24,719 nucleotides of DNA from NCBI GenBank assembly GCA_049509915.1, contig JBEKZL010000158.1, positions 1 to 24,719 on the forward strand, in the 5' to 3' direction. The position numbers were made by a program, and so were the translations under genes. This stretch comes from JBEKYD01 sp049509915. GTDB lineage: Bacteria; Acidobacteriota; Terriglobia; Bryobacterales; Bryobacteraceae. Positions 1 through 7,465 of this stretch are shown piece by piece (position 1 is the first letter of the stretch; each line of letters starts with the position of its first letter). The notes beneath the pieces were generated by a model. That model made no database searches. It was not told where the DNA came from and saw only the letters and a list, made by a program, of their open reading frames with translations.

Positions 1-71
1 ACGTTGCTCACATCGACGCAGGGTACTCGCCCTCACGCCTGAGTTAACGTCCTGGTCTAGCGGTTTATCGT

Positions 72-118
72 TGGCCGGTTTTGAAGTGACCCTCTATGGC
101 CGGTTTTGGGTGACCCCC
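72..118 (+). repeat. IS21-like terminal direct repeats (remnant)
   Basis: Two near-identical copies of TGGCCGGTTTTG(A/G)..GTGACC lie head to tail at 72-91 and 97-118, with a period of 25 bp. Tandem repeats of this wording are typical of the transposase-binding ends of IS21-family elements. That family assignment is from memory of the family, not from a search. No istA or istB coding sequence is visible beside them, so this is at most a residual end. Confidence 0.45.
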
Positions 119-657
119 GAGGTAAGTCTGGCCACACCAATCCCGCTTGGCCTTGACGGGAAATCTATCGAGATCCCGTCAATGGTCGTATCCAATCCGG
201 GAATGATTCCGACCTTTACTGGCAATAGGTAGCGGCTCTGCCGGTTGCCGATAGGGTAGCTGATTCGCCCCTGGAGATCCGCGTTAGCGTAGTCCCCGAC
301 GAAAAATTGTCCTAGCCACCTCATGAACTGCTCAGCGTAGGGTTCCCTTTCTTTGTCGTCAAGGGGAGCAGACCCACTGCAGTAGGAAACCCAAAGGTCT
401 AGGTCTTTCTTCTCGGATTCATTCCACCCGAAATGGACGTGATAGTCGGCTGTTTCTGGGAATTGAGTCCGGCAGGTGGCGCCCCATCTCTGGGGAAGAT
501 CACCCATGCCCTGAGCCTGCATCCATGCAGAAAAGTCCTCAAGCTTGAACTTGTCTCTTGCCGCGCGGAAGTGAAATTCCACGGAACTGCAACCGGCCTC
601 GGCAAATCGCCCCGTTATCTTCGTCTTCTCCGTCTCGACACTGCTCCACCTTCTCAT
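94..657 (-). CDS. Hypothetical protein, unknown function
   Basis: A 187-residue open frame with balanced, globular-looking composition (many W, Y, F, H and acidic residues), unlike the Arg/Pro-rich shadows around it. I recognise no family. There is no signal peptide or membrane segment. The ATG at 657 has no clear ribosome binding site. The last residues (SGVTQNRP) and the stop codon are read from the IS21-like repeat, so the natural C-terminus may have been replaced by an insertion. GC is visibly lower than in the core genes to the right, which fits acquired DNA. Plus-strand frames overlapping it (433-660, 558-989) look less protein-like. Confidence 0.6.
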   Translation of the reverse strand: MRRWSSVETEKTKITGRFAEAGCSSVEFHFRAARDKFKLEDFSAWMQAQGMGDLPQRWGATCRTQFPETADYHVHFGWNESEKKDLDLWVSYCSGSAPLDDKEREPYAEQFMRWLGQFFVGDYANADLQGRISYPIGNRQSRYLLPVKVGIIPGLDTTIDGISIDFPSRPSGIGVARLTSGVTQNRP

Positions 658-1116
658 TAGCAGCCCAAGAAAACAATCCTGCTAAGGTCATCACGGTTCT
701 GCCACACGTGGCCCGCTTCGGGGGCTACGATTACTGCGTAGCCACTCTTCTCCCTTCATTATCGTCCTTTCCGGTTAGCCGGTTCCAGGTCAGCTGCTTG
801 CCTACGGTCCGGCAGACAGCGACATCCAAGCCGGCCAGCCGCGGGGCACCCAAGGAACATGCACAATCTGTGGCCCGCGGGACGCTCGTCGAGCCGGTCC
901 ATTTCGACCTCAGCCCATTGCAAACAAATGCGTTAGATCAGCAATTCACTCCGCGAAGCCGCTGCCCTAACCAACATAAACGTCGATAACGGCCCGAACG
1001 GACTTCGTGAGGCGTCACGAGCCGCCGACTGGAAAGAGGCATCGAAGCCCGACCGCGGGGCGGAAGCAGGTGAAGTGGCGTGGGGGGCCCAGGTCCGCGA
1101 CGCCCGAGACTTTCCC
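658..1116. other. Intergenic stretch with no supported gene
   Basis: About 460 bases without a convincing coding region. Short frames exist on both strands but have poor composition and no start signals. The only structure I see is the inverted repeat at 723-743. It may be decayed insertion-element DNA, given the repeats at 72-118. Confidence 0.5.
723..743. repeat. Perfect 7-bp inverted repeat
   Basis: GGCTACG and CGTAGCC flank a 7-nt loop (ATTACTG). No T-run follows on either strand, so it is not an obvious intrinsic terminator. Its role is unknown. Confidence 0.4.
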
Positions 1117-1551
1117 TCAGCTCTCCCACACCCGCTTCGGCACGCCCTGGTCGCGGTCTTTCACGCGGTCATACAAGTAGAAGGTGGAAACCGTGCCTAG
1201 CGCTTCGTTGTAGTAGGTCTGCTGCCCCAGCGCCTCGTGCAGGTCTTCCTCAAAGGCATGAAGAGCTTGGAGCTCCGCTGCCGTGGCCGGTTTCTGCTGG
1301 CCGGAAGGCGTGCGGAAGAACTTCTGGTAGCCGCCATCCACCAGCGCGCCGATCTCCGGCCCCATCTCGATTCCCGCCCGCAACGCCGCATGCGCCAATC
1401 CGGACTCGTCCCGGAGATCGACCGCGCAGCCATCGCGGGAGACGCGGGTGACCGCACCCTCGGTGGCTGCTACCGAGAACCCGGCCTGGCGCAATTGCTC
1501 CAGCCGCTCGGAAAAAGTCGGAACTTTGGGCGTCTCTCGGCGAAAGAACAT
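1117..1551 (-). CDS. Conserved-looking hypothetical protein
   Basis: A 144-residue soluble protein starting MFFRRETPKVPTFSERLEQL. The N-terminal third is amphipathic helix, followed by a mixed alpha/beta region, and the C-terminus is charged (YDRVKDRDQGVPKRVWES). No signal peptide, membrane segment or known catalytic motif is visible, and I cannot name a family. Codon choice and GC match the surrounding core genes. The ATG at 1551 is chosen because a perfect TATAAT lies 6 nt upstream, which suggests a leaderless or nearly leaderless transcript. The gene is divergent from the beta-barrel gene that starts at 1605. Confidence 0.8.
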   Translation of the reverse strand: MFFRRETPKVPTFSERLEQLRQAGFSVAATEGAVTRVSRDGCAVDLRDESGLAHAALRAGIEMGPEIGALVDGGYQKFFRTPSGQQKPATAAELQALHAFEEDLHEALGQQTYYNEALGTVSTFYLYDRVKDRDQGVPKRVWES

Positions 1552-1557
1552 CCCTTT

Positions 1558-1563
1558 ATTATA
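1558..1563 (-). promoter_or_regulatory. Candidate -10 box for the 1117-1551 gene
   Basis: On the minus strand the sequence reads TATAAT, then AAAGGG, then the ATG. With normal spacing transcription would begin at or next to the start codon. No good -35 hexamer is visible. Confidence 0.45.
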
Positions 1564-1604
1564 CCGGTGCTGTAGTTGATTCAGCGGCTCGGGGTCTTAG
1601 ATAT

Positions 1605-2270
1605 GTGAATCGAACACTACCGGTCCTTTTTTTCTTTGCGCCAGCCGTTTTTTCCCAATCCCGGGTCGAGATGGGAGTGAGAATCGACGCGCCGCTGGTG
1701 GGGCCGACGACTACCGTCTCCTACCCTGGGCTTTCCGGGTATTACCAGAGCGCGTCTTACCACCCCGCCATGGGGCTTTCGGCTTCAATTCCCATTGCGC
1801 GGCGGCTGCGGCTTCGCTTCGACCCGGTCTATCAACGCGTCGGGATCAGCGCCTCGATCTACGGATTTGAATATCAATACGGAGTGAATAGCCCGCTTGT
1901 CGAGGTGGTAGGCAAAACGTCGAGCACGGCAAACCGCTGGCAATTTTCTGCCCTGGTTGAGGCGGAAGCGTTTCGGCATTTCCGGTTCGGTATAGGACCC
2001 GCGATGTCGGAGCTTACGGGCACCGAAGGCATGGGCAAGATTATAAATCCGTTCTCCGGGACTTCTGCTATCTACGTGGACAACTCCTACTTTTCCGTCC
2101 CCCTCCAGGCGATCGCGGGAGCAGCCGCCGCGCTGGAATTCCCGTTTCGGTTTGGACACGTGACGCTCGCTCCCGAGCTGCGATACAAGCGCTGGTTCGA
2201 TAAACACTACGGCAGCAATTCGACGATGGACGAGTTTACCGGCGGAGTGGCAATCCGGTTCTCGCGCTAA
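1605..2270 (+). CDS. Secreted protein, probable outer-membrane beta-barrel
   Basis: A 221-residue protein with a GTG start. It begins with a short Sec signal peptide (MNRTLPVLFFFAPAVFSQS, likely cleavage near residue 17). The rest alternates hydrophobic/aromatic and polar residues in strand-like stretches (SIPIARRLRLRFDPVY, WQFSALVEAEAFRHFRFGIG, VTLAPELRYKRWFDKHYG) and ends in FTGGVAIRFSR. This pattern fits small porin-like or OmpW/OmpA-type barrels of the Bacteroidetes/Acidobacteria 'OMP_b-brl' group, though the last residue is Arg rather than Phe. No enzyme motif is seen. No Shine-Dalgarno sequence is obvious. The gene is convergent with serC. Confidence 0.75.
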   Translation: MNRTLPVLFFFAPAVFSQSRVEMGVRIDAPLVGPTTTVSYPGLSGYYQSASYHPAMGLSASIPIARRLRLRFDPVYQRVGISASIYGFEYQYGVNSPLVEVVGKTSSTANRWQFSALVEAEAFRHFRFGIGPAMSELTGTEGMGKIINPFSGTSAIYVDNSYFSVPLQAIAGAAAALEFPFRFGHVTLAPELRYKRWFDKHYGSNSTMDEFTGGVAIRFSR

Positions 2271-2283
2271 CGACCGCACGGCG

Positions 2284-2300
2284 TTGGCCAGTGTGGCCAA
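2284..2300. terminator. Candidate bidirectional hairpin between convergent genes
   Basis: TTGGCCA-GTG-TGGCCAA is a perfect 7-bp stem with a 3-nt loop in the 39-bp gap between the ends of the beta-barrel gene and serC. It lacks a T-run on either side, so termination is inferred from its position. Confidence 0.4.
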
Positions 2301-2309
2301 ACTGACCGG

Positions 2310-3464
2310 CTACTCAAACTTCGCTTTGATTTCGGCGTAGGCCCAATCGAGCCAGGGGAGCAGGGCTTCGATGTCGGTGGTCTCGACCGTGGCGCCGCCC
2401 CAGATTCTCAGGCCGGCGGGGGCGTCGCGGTAGGCGCCGACATCGTAGGCTGCGCCTTCTTTATCGAGCAGCGAGACGATGGCTTTGGCGCTCTTCGCCT
2501 GATCGTCGGCGGAGAGCGCGAGATAGGCGGGATCGACGATCTTCAGACAGATCGAGGTGCTCGACCGAATGGCTTTGTCCTCGGCCAGAAACGCGGCCCA
2601 GGAAGAACCCGCGACCCAATCCTCGATCGCCTTCAGGTTGGCTTCGGACCGCGCCAGGAGAGCCGGCAATCCGCCGATCGATTCGGCCCACTTCAAGCCG
2701 TCGAGGGCGTCTTCGACGCACAGCATGGAGGGAGTGTTGATGGTATCGCCCTCGAAAATTCCGGCGATCGGTTTGCCGCCCTTGCTCAGTTGGAAGATTT
2801 TGGGCAGCGGGCGATCGGGCGTGTATTCTTCCAACCGCTTGACCGCGTGCGGGCCGAGGGCAATCATGCCGTGCGCCGCCTCGCCGCCGAGCACCTTCTG
2901 CCAGCTCCAGGTGACCACGTCCAGCTTATGCCAAGGCACGCCCATGGCATAGACCGCGGAAGTGGCATCGCAAATCGACAAGGCTTCGCGACCGGCCGCG
3001 ATCCAATCCCCATCGGGCACCTTCACGCCCGAAGTGGTTCCGTTCCAGGGGAAGACTACGTCGCGCGTCCAGTCGGCCTGGCTCAGGTCCGGCAGTTTGC
3101 CATAGCCGGCCTGAAAGAGACGCAGGTCTTTCAGCTTGAGCTGATGCTTGCAATCGGCCGCCCAACCGGTGCCGAAACTCTCCCACGAAAATACGTCGAC
3201 GCCGCGCGGGCCAATCAGCGACCATAGCGCCATTTCGACCGCGCCGGTATCGGAAGCCGGCACAATCCCGAGTAAGTAACCTTCCGGCATGCCCAGCAGC
3301 TTCTTACTCCGCTCGATCACTTCCGCCAGCTTGTTCTTGCCGATCTTAGCGCGGTGCGACCGCCCGACCGCGGCATCCTTCAGAGCGTCCAGAGACCAGC
3401 CGGGCCGTTTGGCGCACGGTCCGGAAGAAAAGCAGGGATTAGTAGGAGTTAGAGAGGGCTTCAT
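2310..3464 (-). CDS. serC: Phosphoserine aminotransferase
   Basis: This 384-residue PLP-dependent class V aminotransferase would convert 3-phosphohydroxypyruvate and glutamate to phosphoserine and 2-oxoglutarate, the second step of serine synthesis. The N-terminal PCFSSGPCAKRPGW resembles the shorter 'serC_2' type found in alphaproteobacteria and archaea rather than the E. coli type. K190 in WSWQKVLGGEAAHG is the likely Schiff-base lysine, and D166 in SICDATSA the residue that contacts the PLP ring nitrogen. Length matches this subfamily. It starts 16 nt after the serA stop, so the two steps of the pathway are co-transcribed. The ATG at 3464 has only a weak AAGTAAG-like binding site. Confidence 0.93.
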   Translation of the reverse strand: MKPSLTPTNPCFSSGPCAKRPGWSLDALKDAAVGRSHRAKIGKNKLAEVIERSKKLLGMPEGYLLGIVPASDTGAVEMALWSLIGPRGVDVFSWESFGTGWAADCKHQLKLKDLRLFQAGYGKLPDLSQADWTRDVVFPWNGTTSGVKVPDGDWIAAGREALSICDATSAVYAMGVPWHKLDVVTWSWQKVLGGEAAHGMIALGPHAVKRLEEYTPDRPLPKIFQLSKGGKPIAGIFEGDTINTPSMLCVEDALDGLKWAESIGGLPALLARSEANLKAIEDWVAGSSWAAFLAEDKAIRSSTSICLKIVDPAYLALSADDQAKSAKAIVSLLDKEGAAYDVGAYRDAPAGLRIWGGATVETTDIEALLPWLDWAYAEIKAKFE

Positions 3465-3480
3465 ATACTTACTTGGCTAC

Positions 3481-5070
3481 CTATTCAAATTCCACCGCGC
3501 GGGCGAATCGTACCGCCGGATTGTCGCGCAGTTGCGCCAGCACGGACTCGGGCACCAGGCCGTCGGTCGAAACCAGTGCCACGGCATCGAGCGGACGGCC
3601 GGGAGCGGTGGGCGCGTCGCGGCGGCCAAGGGAGAAATTGGCGATATTGATCTGGTTCTTGCCCAACACCGTGCCGACATGCCCGATGACGCCGGGCACG
3701 TCGTGGTTCTTCATAAAGATCAGGAAGCCGGAAAGCGCCGCTTCGCAGTAGATTCCTTCCACCTGGAGGAGGCGCGGCTTTTCGAGCACCACGGCGCCCT
3801 CCACCGAGGTTGTGCCGGAGTCGGTGATCAGGTCGAGACGGATGGTGTCGATGTGGCCGGTACGGTGCTGGCGGCTCTCCTGCACGTTCCAGCCGCGCTC
3901 TTCGGCGATCGGCATGGCGTTTACCAGGTTGGCGCGCTTCGACGTTGACCTGGCCAGCACGCCGGCCAATCCGGCATTGCGCAGCAGGTTGGTGTTGCCG
4001 TCGCCGATGCGGCCGAAGTAAGTCAGGCGCACGGTGCGCGGGTTGCCAGTGGCGATGTAGGCGGCGAAAATGCCGAGCCGCTCGGCCAGAGTGATGTAAG
4101 GGCTGAGGGCGCGATACTGCTCGGGAGAGAGCGCCGGCATATTGACCGCGTTAATCGCCACGCCGGTGGAAAGATACTCCACCACCTGTTCGGCGATACG
4201 CACACCGACGATTTCCTGCGCCTCTTCGGTGGATCCGCCAATGTGCGGTGTGGCCAGCACGGCTTCGGAGGCGAAGGGCGGATACTCGGCTTTCACCGGC
4301 TCGGTGGCGAACACGTCCAGCGCGGCGCCCGCCACTTTGCCGGAAGCGACGGCTTCGGCCAGGGCGGCCTCATCCACCAGCTCGCCACGCGCGCAGTTGA
4401 CGATTCGCACTCCAGGCTTCATGCGTGCGAACGCTTCGCGCGAGAGCATGCCGGTGGTTTCCTCGGTGGCGGCGACGTGGAGGCTAATGTAATCGCTGGC
4501 TTCATAGAGCGCGGCCAGGTCGACCAGTTCCACCCCCAGATCGTCGGCGATCTTCGAGGTGACATACGGGTCGTGCGCCACCACCCGCATCTCAAACGCG
4601 CGGGCCCTCTTCACCACTTCGCGGCCGATACTGCCGAGCCCCACCACGCCGAGCGTCTTGCCACGCAGTTCGTTGCCCATGAACCGTTTCTTTTCCCATT
4701 TGCCGGCGCGGGTGGAGGCGTTGGCCTGCGGAATATGGCGGGCCATGGCCAGCATCAGCGCGAGGGTATGCTCGGCCACCGATATGGCGTTGCCGCCGGG
4801 GGTATTCATGACCAGCACGCCGGCGGCAGTGGCGGCGTCCAGATCGACGTTGTCGACGCCCACGCCGGCACGGCCGATCACCCGCAGTTTGGGCGCCTTT
4901 TCGAGCACGGCGGCATTCACCTGGACGGCGCTGCGCACCACCAGTGCTTCGGCCTGCGCCAAGTGCGGCGCGTATTCCTTGGGATTCGAAACGACAACGT
5001 TCCAGCCCGCCTGGGCGCGAAACAACTCCACGGCGGCGGGGGCGATAGGCTCGGCAATCAGTATGTTCAT
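3481..5070 (-). CDS. serA: D-3-phosphoglycerate dehydrogenase
   Basis: Catalyses NAD-dependent oxidation of 3-phosphoglycerate, the committed step of serine synthesis. From the ATG at 5070 the protein is 529 residues, the usual length for the long (type I) SerA. The NAD-binding motif GVVGLGSIGR is at 141-150. The catalytic Arg, Glu and His lie in NCARGELVDE (about 228), ATEP (257) and PHIGGS (276). An intervening ASB-like domain follows, then a C-terminal ACT domain (GVIGHVGTVLGKNQINIANF), the usual site of serine feedback. An upstream in-frame start at 5223 would add 51 residues of Arg/Pro-rich sequence not expected in the family, so I reject it. A 15-bp palindrome lies 130 nt upstream. Confidence 0.95.
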   Translation of the reverse strand: MNILIAEPIAPAAVELFRAQAGWNVVVSNPKEYAPHLAQAEALVVRSAVQVNAAVLEKAPKLRVIGRAGVGVDNVDLDAATAAGVLVMNTPGGNAISVAEHTLALMLAMARHIPQANASTRAGKWEKKRFMGNELRGKTLGVVGLGSIGREVVKRARAFEMRVVAHDPYVTSKIADDLGVELVDLAALYEASDYISLHVAATEETTGMLSREAFARMKPGVRIVNCARGELVDEAALAEAVASGKVAGAALDVFATEPVKAEYPPFASEAVLATPHIGGSTEEAQEIVGVRIAEQVVEYLSTGVAINAVNMPALSPEQYRALSPYITLAERLGIFAAYIATGNPRTVRLTYFGRIGDGNTNLLRNAGLAGVLARSTSKRANLVNAMPIAEERGWNVQESRQHRTGHIDTIRLDLITDSGTTSVEGAVVLEKPRLLQVEGIYCEAALSGFLIFMKNHDVPGVIGHVGTVLGKNQINIANFSLGRRDAPTAPGRPLDAVALVSTDGLVPESVLAQLRDNPAVRFARAVEFE

Positions 5071-5199
5071 GTTAGGAATGGGCAACGGCAGAGGTCGGCT
5101 TCGCGGCCAGGCGGCATGGCCGCTCGCGCGTGGAAGCTCGGGAACGCGTCGGGCCTGCGGCCGATAGACGATCCTCTTCGATGTGCATAGAAACGGCCC

Positions 5200-5214
5200 G
5201 TTAATCAGATTAAC
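5200..5214. promoter_or_regulatory. Perfect palindrome upstream of serA, possible operator
   Basis: GTTAATC-A-GATTAAC is a perfect 7+1+7 inverted repeat in an AT-rich patch of otherwise GC-rich DNA, about 130 bp before the serA start. It has the form of a dimeric repressor site. The regulator is unknown. Confidence 0.4.
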
Positions 5215-5289
5215 AGACTCCATGCCCCCGGATCCGACCCCATGCCGGCAACGGAGGCATACGCCCCAATTGCAGGCTTACCCTGGCCT

Positions 5290-6027
5290 CTACCAGTACT
5301 CGCCGCCGCTGAACAGGGGAGCTACCGGGTTGACGAGGTTGGCCGGCGGGGCCACCTTACTAAGTCCCCGAGTCGCCCATTGGGCGCGCCAGTCGAGGCT
5401 GAAGGCCTGCGTCCAGGTTGCCGGCAGCGCATTGGCGTCGACGTGCAGATGCTGCTCCCCCTTTAATTTCAGGTTGCCGCCTTCCACGCCGACGTTGAAC
5501 ATGAGGTAGCGATCGACGTGTTCGTTTGGCGACAAGGGCAGCGAGATATTGGGAATGTCGTGCACTTCGATGGCGAGAATGCCGCCGTTCTTTTTGAGGA
5601 AGCTCCGGACGGCGTTGGCCTTTTCGTCGCCGGTCGTTTTGTTGAGCCCCAACTTGGCGACCGGGACGGGTGAGCCGGACTTGTCGAGAAGCCGGCTGCT
5701 CCCCTTGAAACCACCCACCACGGTCGGCGGCGGCAAGCCAGCCGCGCTGTTGTAAGCTTCGATGTAGCGCCTCGACCAGACCAGATAAGTGTTGCTCTGG
5801 GGCTTGACTGCGTAGTAGTTCACCTCGACTTCATACCATTGGTTGGTGTTGTGCTCCAGCTTAATGATCCTCTCGTGCCAATCCAGGCGCGGCGTCTCAA
5901 CCCAGGTGTCGAATGTCGATGGCTTGTAGACCAGCCGATAGTCGGCGTAGAAATTATGGCCAAATTGGTGCCCGGTGTTCAGCGCGCTGAACCGCCCCGA
6001 TAGTCTTTCCAGCGTCCACGTTCCCAT
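5290..6027 (-). CDS. Hypothetical protein B of an unknown gene pair
   Basis: A 245-residue protein I do not recognise. There is no signal peptide and no membrane segment. The N-terminal half is rich in aromatic strand-like stretches (FGHNFYADYRLVYKP, WYEVEVNYYAVKPQSNTYLVWSRRY). The second half has PVAKLGLNKTTGDEKANAVRSFLKKNGG, and the tail is Pro/Ala-rich, ending FSGGEYW. The ATG at 6027 is supported by GGAGAGGAG about 9 nt upstream. It lies 65 nt after the 6093-7016 gene on the same strand and is probably co-transcribed with it. Codon usage is visibly less GC-biased than in serA or rarA, suggesting acquisition. No function is proposed. Confidence 0.8.
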   Translation of the reverse strand: MGTWTLERLSGRFSALNTGHQFGHNFYADYRLVYKPSTFDTWVETPRLDWHERIIKLEHNTNQWYEVEVNYYAVKPQSNTYLVWSRRYIEAYNSAAGLPPPTVVGGFKGSSRLLDKSGSPVPVAKLGLNKTTGDEKANAVRSFLKKNGGILAIEVHDIPNISLPLSPNEHVDRYLMFNVGVEGGNLKLKGEQHLHVDANALPATWTQAFSLDWRAQWATRGLSKVAPPANLVNPVAPLFSGGEYW

Positions 6028-6092
6028 GTCTCAATACTCCTCTCCAGTGTTTTCAAATTTCCCAAAGGGCCGAAGACCGTCAGAGCCGAAGA

Positions 6093-7016
6093 TCAACCCG
6101 TCGCAATCACGCGGCGGGCGTATTGCTTGATGTCACCGGCATATTCCATGCCCTTGTTATAGTCCGCTTCAGTTCGCGGGAGATAGTCGGGCAGCGGCCC
6201 GACGGTGTACTCCACTTCGAAATGGAAACTCTTCTTGTTGTGCGGGGTCCAATTGATTTTCTTGAAACTGAAGACCCAATCGTTGCCGACCTTGCGAACC
6301 TGCTTTTCGAGCTCGAACTGCCCGTTGTCCATATCCACCCAGGTCGTGCCGTTGTCCACGGAATATTGATATTTTTGCTGTGCCTGCAGCAGGCCCGCCT
6401 GCCTGGGATAGGCGCAGATGAGAGAGGGCAGTTTGGTGCTGTGATCGTCGATGCCCGAGGTTTGTCCCGTGGCCCCCATATCCCCCGGCGCGTAAAACTC
6501 GCGGTCCGGGTCCTGGATGACGTTGAAGGGAGGCGCCTGCGTGTCGGTTAGGAATTTGACGTACTCGCGCGTGCGGACCTGGCCCAGCGAGGTCACCGAG
6601 CCGTCGCTGCTCGCCCACGTCAGCGTGTGCCTGTGAATGAACGAGCTAGGGCCGGGACTTCCGGCGGTGCGCTCGTCCAAAGGGACGATCTTCGATTCGC
6701 CGCTCGTCTTATAACCCTTATAGTTTCCCCGCATGACCCGGAACGCATCGAACTTCATGACCGCGTTGATGGGAATTGCGCCGACTCGGGCCTGAAGCTG
6801 CAAATGCAGGTACGCCAAGGAACGGCTGTACCGGGTCTTCTTGGCGTGGGGCAAGAATGCGATGATGCGTTCGATTCTGGCCTTGCCTTGCGCCGTCGCC
6901 CAGGTACTGGTCTTGAGTTCCTTGATCAATGGATCGAGGCTGCTCGTGACAGCCCAGTTCTTGAAAGCCGGGTTGTCGATCTGCACCGTCGCTAGAAACG
7001 TGTTGAGGTTGAACAC
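6093..7016 (-). CDS. Hypothetical protein A of an unknown gene pair
   Basis: A 307-residue protein with no recognisable family, signal peptide or membrane segment. The first 90 residues are mostly helical (FKNWAVTSSLDPLIKELK, ARIERIIAFLPHAKK). The rest is strand-rich with many aromatic and charged residues (YQYSVDNGTTWVDMDNGQFELEKQV, SFHFEVEYTVGPLPDYLP). The GTG start at 7016 is set by GGAGAA 8-9 nt upstream. It precedes the 5290-6027 gene with a 65-nt gap, and both share lower GC than the core genes. It sits downstream of the borosin-like methyltransferase on the same strand, but a 437-nt gap leaves any link to that operon open. Confidence 0.8.
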   Translation of the reverse strand: MFNLNTFLATVQIDNPAFKNWAVTSSLDPLIKELKTSTWATAQGKARIERIIAFLPHAKKTRYSRSLAYLHLQLQARVGAIPINAVMKFDAFRVMRGNYKGYKTSGESKIVPLDERTAGSPGPSSFIHRHTLTWASSDGSVTSLGQVRTREYVKFLTDTQAPPFNVIQDPDREFYAPGDMGATGQTSGIDDHSTKLPSLICAYPRQAGLLQAQQKYQYSVDNGTTWVDMDNGQFELEKQVRKVGNDWVFSFKKINWTPHNKKSFHFEVEYTVGPLPDYLPRTEADYNKGMEYAGDIKQYARRVIATG

Positions 7017-7453
7017 AGTATTCTCCGGATTTGAGGATGTGCGTAAAAATGGAGAACGCCGGACGATACTTTGCTCAAGGCTGGATTTGGCCGGCGCGGC
7101 CTCTACATTCAGTCAAACGGCACCCTCATTCTGCTCTGAGTTTCTTGGATCCATGCTCCATCCCGCGGAGCCTCGAGCCGGTCACGGCAGGAAGGCCAAT
7201 TGATTTGCAGCAGCCCCCAGATCCGTGCGAGCGCTGTTGGGCGCGTACGGCTCTACTTTAAGCCGGGAATTCCTCTCGGCTCCCAGATAGGGCCTAGCTT
7301 ATCACAGGCCCCGAAGGTCTGGCCCTGTGGAGCGCAATTTTTTTGGAAGAGCGTTCTAGTTAGCTTGGTACTCAGTCTTTGCTATTGCGAAATTTAACGG
7401 CTTGGGCGCTCGCTAGATTCGTTTTGCGTCGGCGCGCTTGCGGCCTGACCCGT
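7017..7453. other. Non-coding gap between methyltransferase and unknown gene pair
   Basis: This 437-nt, relatively AT-rich stretch has no supported gene. I read the minus strand for a short precursor peptide and found only frames of 5-13 codons with no ribosome binding site. It contains one imperfect hairpin followed by seven T residues on the plus strand (7303-7344). The promoter of the 7016 gene is probably here, but no clear -35/-10 pair stands out. Confidence 0.5.
7303..7344 (+). terminator. Terminator-like hairpin with T-run, no obvious client gene
   Basis: CACAGG (7303-7308) pairs with CCTGTG (7324-7329), with two more pairs after a one-base bulge. Seven T residues follow at 7338-7344. 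On the plus strand this resembles a weak intrinsic terminator, yet no plus-strand gene lies upstream within 5 kb. It may be fortuitous, or a leader structure for the minus-strand gene. Confidence 0.25.
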
Positions 7454-7465
7454 TCAGGAACGGGT
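7448..7465. repeat. Perfect palindrome spanning the methyltransferase stop codon
   Basis: ACCCGTTC-AG-GAACGGGT is an 8-bp perfect inverted repeat whose centre contains the stop codon of the methyltransferase gene (7454-7456). There is no T-run after it. As RNA it could form a short 3'-end hairpin once the tight loop opens. Confidence 0.45.

Noticed and set aside
4243..5190. Long plus-strand frame opposite serA
   Set aside because: His/Gly/Arg-rich antisense shadow of a clear serA; no start signal.
7017..7453. Search for a short borosin precursor peptide downstream of the methyltransferase
   Set aside because: Only frames of 5-13 codons without ribosome binding sites were found on the minus strand.
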